DNA of 5,918 nucleotides. It comes from a bacterium. GTDB taxonomy: Bacteria; Patescibacteriota; Minisyncoccia; Phycocordibacterales; UBA2100. The stretch is taken from assembly GCA_030698935.1 (NCBI GenBank), contig JAUYLR010000075.1, forward strand, positions 1 to 5,918, written 5' to 3'. A program made the translations under genes and the position numbers. Positions within the stretch are counted from its first letter, which is position 1. Every line of letters starts with the position of its first letter. This document shows, in pieces, positions 1 through 4,406 of this stretch. The notes below the pieces were generated by a model that worked only from the letters and a program-made list of their open reading frames with translations, made no database searches and was not told the origin of the DNA.

Positions 1-150
1 AACGAGCAGAAGGATCTCTTCATCCTTTGAACAAATACTTATGTGGCGACCGTCTATGCTTAGATTGCCGTCTGTCGTTATTAGTCCGATTACGTAGGCC
101 AAACCGGGTGACCATGTCGTACTGACGCGCGACAATCTACGCATGTAAAT
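1..150. other. Gene-free left edge
   Basis: I see no convincing gene here. A 6-bp hairpin (arm AAGGAT at 10-15, complement at 22-27) is present without a T-tract. On the minus strand an ATG at 23-21 is open to the window edge, but only seven codons are visible, so it cannot be called. A 31-codon minus-strand frame (115 to 20) has no recognisable features. If the promoter at 151-179 is real, this stretch is the leader of a gene to the left or a small RNA. Confidence 0.4.
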
Positions 151-179
151 ATTATACTAAACCATATAGCGTATACCAA
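151..179 (-). promoter_or_regulatory. Candidate sigma70-type promoter firing leftward
   Basis: Read on the minus strand there is TTGGTA (rc of 174-179), a 17-bp spacer, and a perfect TATAAT (rc of 151-156). The expected start is near 144. No gene start follows within the window, so the product would lie left of position 1 or be non-coding. The same AT-rich patch also offers TATACT at 153-158 on the plus strand with a weak -35, so direction is uncertain. Confidence 0.4.
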
Positions 180-218
180 CGCTGTCAGGTAATAAAGCGT
201 ACCCCTGTCGTGAAATGT

Positions 219-523
219 GTCTCTGTACTTTTGTCGTCACAAATATCTTTGCTGCCGTCGCAGCAAAGATATTCTGACCACGACTCGCGGCTCGGCCAGC
301 TGGCCTCACAGCGTTCCGTCCCGGACATTGTCCCCAAGCTGTTCATTTTTTGCCGTCGCAAAAAATGCCAGCCTGGGCACGACTCGCCAGTTTTTCCTTC
401 TGGAAAAACATGGCTCCGTCTCGGACTTTGTCGCCAAGCCATTAATTTTTTTCCGTCGCAAAAAGATTCTGGCCTGGCCACGGCTCGCGGTCGCACTCTG
501 CTGAGTGCGACATCGCTGCGCCT
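219..523. repeat. Array of ~100-bp direct repeats carrying variable hairpins with a conserved CGTC loop
   Basis: About three units are present, with a partial copy at the left. Each has a T-rich hairpin with loop CGTC, then linker a ending CCACGRCTCGCGG, then a second hairpin, then linker b (TCCGTCYCGGACWTTGTC followed by SCCAAGC). CGTC loops begin at 256, 354 and 454; linker a begins at 274, 368 and 469; linker b TCCGTC begins at 315 and 415. The loop hairpins are 242-273 (14-bp perfect arm AATATCTTTGCTGC), 344-367 (10-bp perfect arm CATTTTTTGC) and 446-465 (one mismatch). A weak one (arm TTTGT, loop CGTC) lies at 230-243. Second hairpins are 294-305 (GGCCAGCTGGCC), 386-414 (8 bp plus 4 bp across a bulged A) and 490-511 (9-bp perfect arm GTCGCACTC). 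Linker b matches 22/26 between units 1 and 2. A degenerate linker b lies at 219-241. The array lies downstream of tRNA-Lys on its strand. Function unknown. Confidence 0.75.
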
Positions 524-574
524 CGGACAAAAGCACAAAATCTGCCGCAGGGCAGGTTTTGTGTCTTTTGTCCG
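524..574 (-). terminator. Long trailer hairpin and terminator of tRNA-Lys
   Basis: Positions 524-546 pair with 551-574 across loop GCAG (547-550), with one bulged T (564) and one T-G wobble, giving a stem of about 23 bp. On the minus strand the inner GC stem (CTGCC, loop CTGC, GGCAG) is preceded by ACAAAA and followed by ATTTTGTGCTTTT, which suits an intrinsic terminator. The A/T arms make it terminator-like on both strands. The outer end (571-574) lies inside the tRNA acceptor strand, so trailer and tRNA folds compete for those bases. Confidence 0.65.
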
Positions 575-644
575 CCCGCCTGGATTCGAACCAGGGACCT
601 TTCGCTTAAGAGGCGATCGCTCTAACCAGCTGAGCTACGGGCGG
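571..644 (-). tRNA. tRNA-Lys (anticodon CUU)
   Basis: This 74-nt cloverleaf reads on the minus strand. The acceptor arm CCGCCCG pairs fully with CGGGCGG. The D arm is GCUC/GAGC with loop AGCUGGUUA. The anticodon stem has an A-A mismatch at 27-43 and the loop is CUCUUAA, so the anticodon is CUU (608-610), reading AAG. The variable loop is AGGUC, and the T arm is CCUGG, UUCGAAU, CCAGG. The discriminator is A (571). The next bases are CAA, so CCA is not encoded and must be added by a nucleotidyltransferase. The CUU isoacceptor is a secondary one, because a UUU tRNA can also read AAG. Confidence 0.95.
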
Positions 645-645
645 A

Positions 646-666
646 TGAACGAGCTATGCTCGTTCA
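646..666. other. Perfect 9-bp hairpin abutting the tRNA-Lys 5' end
   Basis: The arm TGAACGAGC (646-654) and its exact complement (658-666) enclose loop TAT. It sits one base from the mature 5' end of tRNA-Lys (644) and over the predicted transcription start. It could structure the 5' leader cut by RNase P. It has no T-tract, so it does not look like a terminator for the gene upstream. A smaller hairpin (GTTCG, loop CAA, CGAAC) lies at 691-703. Confidence 0.5.
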
Positions 667-669
667 AAG

Positions 670-698
670 AATGTAGCAGGAGTAGGGCTTGTTCGCAA
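670..698 (-). promoter_or_regulatory. Candidate promoter of tRNA-Lys
   Basis: On the minus strand: TTGCGA (rc of 693-698), 17 bp, then TACATT (rc of 670-675) preceded by TGC, an extended -10 pattern. Each hexamer matches consensus at 4 of 6 positions. The start would fall near 663, about 20 nt before the tRNA 5' end. It lies downstream of the DUF5652-like gene, so the tRNA can be transcribed independently. Confidence 0.4.
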
Positions 699-758
699 CG
701 AACCTTAAGAAAAACCGCGAGATTTGACTCGTTTACAAAGGAAATCCTACAGAAAACG

Positions 759-1022
759 TTACTTCTTAAAGATGTTGTCAAAGAGTTCCGACAGCTTGAT
801 TTTCGCGATGGCGAAAATATAGAATATTTCCAGAATGCCCATTGTATTGATAACGAGAAGGGCGATAAACCACCATGGCTCGTTGCGCTTAGAGGCGTTC
901 CATAGCGCAATTCCCTTCCAAAACAGCGACCACACTAAAATTAAAATGACCGTGCTAAAGATACCGGAGCCAAGCCCTCCCTGAAAACCGTATCCAGAAT
1001 ACATATTGTTAAAGTAATTCAT
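759..1022 (-). CDS. Small two-helix membrane protein, DUF5652-like
   Basis: This 87-residue protein of unknown function has a polar, Gly-rich N-terminus (1-20). Two hydrophobic helices follow at about 21-42 and 51-74. They are joined by a short basic loop (NASKRNE), and the tail is charged. The pattern WKGIALWNASKRNEPWWFIA, then LLVINTMGILEIFYIF, is what I know from DUF5652, common in CPR genomes. The assignment is from memory of the family pattern and not a search. By the positive-inside rule the basic loop and tail would be cytoplasmic, although both cannot be on the same side with two helices unless one is re-entrant, so topology is open. No Shine-Dalgarno precedes the ATG. Instead the repeat TTTCTAACGGG abuts it directly. 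Met7 is an alternative start. The 114-bp gap to tRNA-Lys and that gene's own candidate promoter suggest it is transcribed alone. Confidence 0.75.
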   Translation of the reverse strand: MNYFNNMYSGYGFQGGLGSGIFSTVILILVWSLFWKGIALWNASKRNEPWWFIALLVINTMGILEIFYIFAIAKIKLSELFDNIFKK

Positions 1023-1334
1023 CCCGTTAGAAACCCGCCTGCCATCGCCTAAAGCCGCGATAGTGCCGGATTCGATTAGTTAGTAAATAAGTCACATTAA
1101 TACGTCATGCCACGCACCTGCTCTGGCTTTGGCGGGCAGGTAGGACGCGGAAAGATGCCTCTTTTCCACACCCACTTGATTAAGATTTATAATATTGACC
1201 TGCGTAAAACTCCCATGAACCCGTCGTCCCCGCCCCGTTAGAAGCCTACTCGCTCTGTGGCACATCAACCGCATGTTGTGCTATCTCGGTTAATGTATAA
1301 AGCTTCTAACGGGGCAAGATTTCTAACGGGATTC
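1021..1334 (-). promoter_or_regulatory. Gene-free leader with four CTAACGGG repeats in nested inverted pairs
   Basis: Copies lie at 1021-1033 and 1232-1245 (minus orientation) and 1302-1315 and 1320-1332 (plus). The inner pair is a perfect 14-bp inverted repeat (arm GCCCCGTTAGAAGC) around 56 nt. The outer pair is a perfect 13-bp inverted repeat (TTTCTAACGGGAT). Its 1021-1033 member covers the first two bases of the DUF5652-like start codon. Smaller hairpins lie at 1149-1167 (GGAAAGA/TCTTTTCC) and 1116-1141 (ACCTGC/GCAGGT), with another weak one between the inner arms. In a minus-strand transcript from the promoter at 1345-1370 the first bases would pair with the start-codon region. This could be a cis-regulatory RNA or only a cluster of a genome-wide palindromic repeat. 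Confidence 0.5.
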
Positions 1335-1344
1335 ATATACCGCC

Positions 1345-1370
1345 ATTATACCCCTTGAGCGCCGTGTCAA
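1345..1370 (-). promoter_or_regulatory. Candidate promoter of the DUF5652-like leader
   Basis: On the minus strand an exact TTGACA (rc of 1365-1370) and an exact TATAAT (rc of 1345-1350) are separated by 14 bp. That is shorter than the usual 16-18 bp and is the main doubt. A start near 1338 would place the outer CTAACGGG copy within the first few nucleotides of the transcript. Confidence 0.45.
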
Positions 1371-1571
1371 CGTGTGTGCTGTGCAAAACTTTGTGACTCT
1401 ACCGGGAACCGCGAGTACGCATTCTGTCACGGATAATTTCTTCGCCGCCGCAGAGTAAGGAACGCTTCGCGTACGTTTCTGTGTGGTCCACAATAATTCA
1501 TATTCCGACGAACATGAATTTTCCAGACCCGGGCTCGGCTTTTTTTGTACTCAAAAAATATGCCTGTGCCT
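1371..1571. other. Gene-free region with small hairpins downstream of tRNA-Glu
   Basis: No supported gene. Structures seen: TGTGG-T-CCACA (1482-1492); an imperfect hairpin at 1495-1520 (arm AATTCAT, one mismatch, then TTC, loop CGAC); and 1537-1564, in which TTTTTTG pairs with CAAAAAA around loop TACT, with a GGC/GCC clamp outside a small internal loop. The last has T-runs on both strands and could be a second terminator behind tRNA-Glu. Confidence 0.5.
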
Positions 1572-1622
1572 TCACAAAATGTCCGCAGGCAAAGCAGTTT
1601 GCCTGCTTTACACATTTTGTGA
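1572..1622 (-). terminator. Long trailer hairpin and terminator of tRNA-Glu
   Basis: An outer 11-bp stem (1572-1582 with 1612-1622, including CACAAAATGT) and an inner 9-bp stem (GCAGGCAAA at 1585-1593 with 1598-1606) are joined by an internal loop. The apical loop is GCAG. On the minus strand a GC-containing stem is followed by ACATTTTGTG. The outer arm takes in the last three tRNA bases (1620-1622). Its segment at 1573-1589 is nearly the same as 534-551 in the tRNA-Lys hairpin. Confidence 0.6.
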
Positions 1623-1691
1623 CCTCACGGAGAATCGAACTCCGATTTAAAGCTTGAGAAGCTTTCGTCCTAACCGTTAGACGATGAGGCC
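1620..1691 (-). tRNA. tRNA-Glu (anticodon CUC)
   Basis: This 72-nt cloverleaf reads on the minus strand. The acceptor GGCCUCA pairs with UGAGGUC, including one G-U. The D arm is GUCU/GGAC (with G-U), loop AACGGUUA. The anticodon stem is AAAGC/GCUUU and the loop UUCUCAA gives anticodon CUC (1656-1658), reading GAG. The variable loop is AAAU, and the T arm is CGGAG, UUCGAUU, CUCCG. The discriminator is A (1620), where many bacterial tRNA-Glu have G. CCA is not encoded. Like the Lys gene it is a C34 isoacceptor whose codon a U34 tRNA could also read. Confidence 0.95.
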
Positions 1692-1704
1692 GCCTACACG
1701 CGAG

Positions 1705-1733
1705 ATAATACCCAAAAAACCAAAGATATTCCA
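1705..1733 (-). promoter_or_regulatory. Candidate promoter of tRNA-Glu
   Basis: TATTAT (rc of 1705-1710) lies about 14 bp upstream of the mature tRNA 5' end, giving a start near 1698. A poor -35, TGGAAT (rc of 1728-1733), is 17 bp further upstream. The weak -35 leaves room for dependence on an activator, but nothing else shows it. Confidence 0.4.
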
Positions 1734-1790
1734 CTGCCTTTGTCGTTTACTTTCTTAATTCAAATTTCCGCATCCCCAGACCCCTTTTAG

Positions 1791-1822
1791 ATACTCTCGT
1801 ATTCTTAAGAATACAAGAATAC
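1791..1822. promoter_or_regulatory. Palindromic operator-like site, distal copy (O1)
   Basis: A perfect 16-bp palindrome, GTATTCTTAAGAATAC (1799-1814), is followed by a third direct half-site, AAGAATAC (1815-1822). The 32-bp element matches the copy at 2159-2190 at 29 positions, at an offset of exactly 368 bp. It sits 30 bp beyond the regulator's stop and about 80 bp upstream of the tRNA-Glu -35. Likely bound by the winged-helix protein encoded between the two copies. Confidence 0.6.
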
Positions 1823-1851
1823 TCCCGGCCGTCACGATGCCTCGCTGTCTG

Positions 1852-2154
1852 TTAAGAATTTGAAAAAGTGTTTATAAAGGCAACAAATTGCCGCCCGTAC
1901 GGCGTCAACTTGTGTTCAACGGATAGACCCGCGTATGTTTTTTCAATAAGCCCCGCGAGCATAAGACGCCGCGTGTGTTCGGATATTGTTTTCATGTTTC
2001 CTTTGACCGCATCGGCTATGTCGCCCAGCGCGATGCCCGAATGCTCTGCAACAAGAAGCAAGATTTGTATGCGTCGATGGTTGGATACGCCCTTAAAATG
2101 CCGTTCCAACTTTCTCGGTCCCTTCTTCTTTTTCTCACTTTCTCCACTCATCAT
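1852..2154 (-). CDS. ArsR-like winged-helix transcriptional regulator
   Basis: This 100-residue DNA-binding protein has a charged Lys-rich N-terminus (1-20). A helix with the ArsR-type pattern SNHRRIQILLLVAE spans 24-37. The helix-turn-helix is at about 42-67, with recognition helix NMKTISEHTRRLMLAGLI, and the beta-wing is at 70-83. A short C-terminal helix may serve dimerisation. There is no cysteine, so classical ArsR metal-thiolate sensing is excluded, and no ligand domain fits in 100 residues. Its signal is unknown. Two adjacent ATGs open the frame (2154 and 2151). I use the first, and only a weak GAGAG lies upstream. It starts 68 bp after ftsI ends, on the same strand. The 32-bp palindromic element 4 bp upstream of the start codon, repeated beyond the stop, strongly suggests autoregulation. 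MarR/GntR-type folds are less likely given the size. Confidence 0.85.
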   Translation of the reverse strand: MMSGESEKKKKGPRKLERHFKGVSNHRRIQILLLVAEHSGIALGDIADAVKGNMKTISEHTRRLMLAGLIEKTYAGLSVEHKLTPYGRQFVAFINTFSNS

Positions 2155-2158
2155 TCAC

Positions 2159-2190
2159 ATACTCTCATATTCTTAAGAATACGAGAATGC
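2159..2190. promoter_or_regulatory. Palindromic operator-like site at the regulator start (O2)
   Basis: This is the second copy of the 32-bp element, with core TATTCTTAAGAATA (2168-2181) and a degenerate third half-site (GAGAATGC). It ends 4 bp before the start codon of the winged-helix gene, so a bound dimer would cover its promoter or first transcribed bases. The centres of O1 and O2 are 368 bp apart, close to 35 helical turns, which would permit looping. A weak -35/-10 pair (TTATCC, TATTCT) overlaps it but is not called. Confidence 0.65.
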
Positions 2191-2221
2191 TTTCACTGTG
2201 GATAAGAACCCGACGCCCCAC

Positions 2222-3934
2222 CTACCTGTCCGGCGGGATGTTGTAATAATTGATGAGGAACTTTGCAATTTCAAGAAACGGCTTTGCCAGCGTGTGCGAG
2301 GCGTAGATTTCTTTCTTTGGTTCAACCGCAAAGAGGAAGATTATGAATTTCGGGTCGTGCGACGGGAAGTAGCCGAAAAATGAGTGCAAGAATCTGTCGC
2401 GGTAGTACCCCCCGCCTCCCGGAATCGCGATTTGCGCCGTCCCCGTTTTCGCGGCGATTGAATAATGCTCCTGTTTCAAAATACCTCCGAGGAGCGCCTT
2501 GTCGTACACTATTGTAAGCATGGTAGACATCGTATCCGCGGTCTCCGGCTTGAGAATTTGTTTTTGCTCTGCGAGCCCAACCTTTCTGATTATCCCCGTT
2601 TTGTACCGCACTCCGGTGACGATATGCGGCTCCGGCAAGCGCCCGCCGTTTGCGAGCACGGCAAGCGCGCGCACCATCTCCACCGGCGTCACTGCGATTC
2701 CCTGCCCGAACGAGGCGGACGCATAATCCACATCCGTGCCTTTTTCAATCGCCTGCAGACGCCCGACGGCTTCGTTGGGAAGGTCTATGCCCGTTTCCTC
2801 CCCCAGTCCGAATGCGTGCGCATAGCGGGAGAATTCTTCATGGCCCATTTTGTCTGCCACAAAAGAAGCGCCCGTGTTCAATGAATCGTTGAGCACGGTC
2901 TGCATAGAGACAACGCCACGCCCCTTGAAGTCAAAGTTTGATATCTTTTTCCCGCTTTTCATGATAAATCCCTTGTCGTTGTATGTGGTTGCCGGAGTGA
3001 TAGCCCCCGTGTCCAGTGCCGCGGAGAGCGTAAGCGGTTTCATGATGGAACCCATTTCGTAAATATTATCTACCAGCGGATTTCCGAAAACGGACGGATT
3101 TGGAACCGTATTGTATGTATTCGGATTGAAATCAGGCAGAGCCGCGAGTGCGATTATTTCTCCCGTCCGCGGGTCCATGACGATGCCGCCCACTAGTTTC
3201 GGTTCGTAGGTTTTCATGACGCCTTGGAGCGTCTCCTCCAATCGCTGTTCAACCGTAGGCTCAATCGCGGTTATGACATCGCCCTCTTCTGTTTTCGGGT
3301 TGCTCGCCAGCAGTGATTCCACATTTGAAAAAATCTCGGCAAACGGATTCACATACCGGCCCGACTTCGTTTTGGTCAATGTATCGTTCCAGTAGCGTTC
3401 AAGGCCGTATACGCCGACTTTGCTGTCCCCTTGGTACCCGACAAAACCGATTGTGTGCGAAGCAAGTTCTCCCGCCGGATAGAGGCGCCACCTGTCCTGT
3501 ACGAGGAGTACTCCCGGCATACCAAGTTTCCGTACGGCGGATGCCTCTTCGTCGGATACGCGGAATGCGACTTCCTCATAGGGGTCGCCCGCTTTTGCCG
3601 CGCTCGCAAAGAACTTTTCCCTGTCAAGGGTCACAATGCCGCTCAATTTCTCATACACGCTTTCCGGGCCGGAAATTATTTTCGGCTGTATCGCGATGCG
3701 CCAGCCCGATTGCATAACGGCGGCAACCACCAACCCGCCATCCCGTTTCTTGAAAAATATCGCCCCGCGGTCATCCATGTCCGCGGTCGGGGCAACGTAT
3801 TGTCCGAGCGCATCGCGTTCGTACGCGCTGCCGTTCACTATCTGCACGAAATACAGGCGGACAAGAAGTAAAAGCGCGCCCAGAATAAACAAAAAAGAAA
3901 GCAGGCGCGCGCGACCAAGGAGTCTAGATTTCAT
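2222..3934 (-). CDS. ftsI: Class B penicillin-binding protein (FtsI/PBP2-type transpeptidase)
   Basis: A 570-residue D,D-transpeptidase that cross-links peptidoglycan, here presumably for septal wall synthesis. A single N-terminal membrane anchor (about 8-31) is followed by the pedestal domain. That domain includes the conserved stretch TIGFVGYQGDSKVGVYGLER (161-180). The catalytic domain has all three active-site motifs: SIMK (Ser296, Lys299), SLN (351-353) and KTGT (496-499). No C-terminal PASTA repeat follows. The frame stays open to 4051, but I start at the ATG at 3934. It gives a normal anchor position and overlaps the preceding ftsL-like gene by 11 bp instead of 128, typical of translational coupling. 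No Shine-Dalgarno precedes it. The motif has Met where the usual form is STFK. Elongasome PBP2 cannot be excluded from sequence alone, but the mraZ-rsmH-ftsL-like context favours FtsI. Confidence 0.93.
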   Translation of the reverse strand: MKSRLLGRARLLSFLFILGALLLLVRLYFVQIVNGSAYERDALGQYVAPTADMDDRGAIFFKKRDGGLVVAAVMQSGWRIAIQPKIISGPESVYEKLSGIVTLDREKFFASAAKAGDPYEEVAFRVSDEEASAVRKLGMPGVLLVQDRWRLYPAGELASHTIGFVGYQGDSKVGVYGLERYWNDTLTKTKSGRYVNPFAEIFSNVESLLASNPKTEEGDVITAIEPTVEQRLEETLQGVMKTYEPKLVGGIVMDPRTGEIIALAALPDFNPNTYNTVPNPSVFGNPLVDNIYEMGSIMKPLTLSAALDTGAITPATTYNDKGFIMKSGKKISNFDFKGRGVVSMQTVLNDSLNTGASFVADKMGHEEFSRYAHAFGLGEETGIDLPNEAVGRLQAIEKGTDVDYASASFGQGIAVTPVEMVRALAVLANGGRLPEPHIVTGVRYKTGIIRKVGLAEQKQILKPETADTMSTMLTIVYDKALLGGILKQEHYSIAAKTGTAQIAIPGGGGYYRDRFLHSFFGYFPSHDPKFIIFLFAVEPKKEIYASHTLAKPFLEIAKFLINYYNIPPDR

Positions 3935-4313
3935 TATGAGATACTGATGCCTGTCCGACAGTGCCCGGGCGGTAGACATACGCCGTTTTTGCGACTGGTG
4001 CGAGGCCGAGCGGAAGCCCCGCCTCCGGCACGACTTTTTGCGAAGCCGCAAAATACGCGCGTTCGGAGTTGACTATCAGAGCCCCCGCTTGCGCCGCTTG
4101 TGCAAGAGCCTCTTTGCGCGCGATTATATTGAGCGCGGAGAAGCCGACGAGGTATATATACACAAAAATAAGGCCGAGTAACAGTATGAAAAATGCCCTG
4201 AATGCGATGGCTTCAAGTGGGTGTTCGGCATTCAATGCGAAGCTCCCGCGCGAAGCGGAAAACTGCAATTGTCCCTGAAATATTGACGGTTTATGTATTT
4301 TTGTTCTACCCAT
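3924..4313 (-). CDS. ftsL: FtsL-like bitopic division protein (assigned by position)
   Basis: A 129-residue protein with a basic N-terminal segment of about 37 residues and one strong membrane helix (about 38-60). An Ala-rich, probably helical stretch (60-92) follows, then a Pro/Gly-rich tail. This is the usual shape of FtsL, the small protein that links FtsB/FtsQ to FtsW-FtsI, and it lies exactly where ftsL sits in dcw clusters. FtsL sequences are too divergent for recognition by eye, and the predicted helix is not heptad-rich, so the name is an inference from place and topology. DivIC/FtsB-type or an unrelated bitopic protein are alternatives. It has no clear Shine-Dalgarno. Its end overlaps ftsI by 11 bp, and a 93-bp AT-rich spacer separates it from rsmH. 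Confidence 0.6.
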   Translation of the reverse strand: MGRTKIHKPSIFQGQLQFSASRGSFALNAEHPLEAIAFRAFFILLLGLIFVYIYLVGFSALNIIARKEALAQAAQAGALIVNSERAYFAASQKVVPEAGLPLGLAPVAKTAYVYRPGTVGQASVSHNEI

Positions 4314-4406
4314 AATTTCTAATTACAAATTTTTAATTTCAAAATAAACCGGTTAATGTTTTAAGAAATTAAATAATTGAAATTTAAATTAAACATTTGA
4401 AATTTA
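4314..4406. repeat. AT-rich repetitive spacer between rsmH and ftsL-like gene
   Basis: This is almost entirely A and T apart from an AACCGGTT palindrome near 4348-4355. TTGAAATTTA occurs twice, 20 bp apart (4377-4386 and 4397-4406), with further AATTT/AAATT variants. The second copy directly abuts the rsmH stop. Such composition could hold a promoter for the ftsL-like gene and ftsI, but I see no well-spaced -35/-10 pair. Base use contrasts sharply with the GC-richer genes on both sides. Confidence 0.6.

Noticed and set aside
219..523. CRISPR array
   Set aside because: The ~100-bp units are imperfect, the variable parts are palindromic and not spacer-like, repeat and spacer lengths do not fit, and no cas gene is near.
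210..905. Plus-strand open frame of 231 codons
   Set aside because: It crosses the hairpin array, its terminator, the tRNA-Lys gene and the end of the DUF5652-like gene, and its translation is low-complexity with no domain. The minus-strand frame 185-538 fails for similar reasons.
1092..1274. Minus-strand 60-codon frame in the leader
   Set aside because: It begins upstream of a structural repeat arm, is Arg-rich without a recognisable domain, and has no ribosome binding site.
1021..1332. Insertion sequence bounded by inverted CTAACGGG ends
   Set aside because: No transposase frame lies inside, the repeats are nested, and no target duplication is visible.
571..1691. Broken tRNA genes because CCA is missing
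   Set aside because: Many bacteria add CCA after transcription. Both cloverleaves are otherwise complete.
1498..1734. Minus-strand frames of 78 and 62 codons around tRNA-Glu
   Set aside because: They overlap the tRNA and its terminator hairpin and show no family features.
3431..3871. Plus-strand frame of 146 codons opposite ftsI
   Set aside because: It is a shadow of a strongly supported transpeptidase gene. The other plus-strand frames over ftsI, rsmH and the regulator are rejected for the same reason.
3935..4051. Longer 609-residue form of the penicillin-binding protein
   Set aside because: It would overlap the ftsL-like gene by 128 bp and add a basic, low-complexity tail before the membrane anchor. 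The ATG at 3934 fits better.
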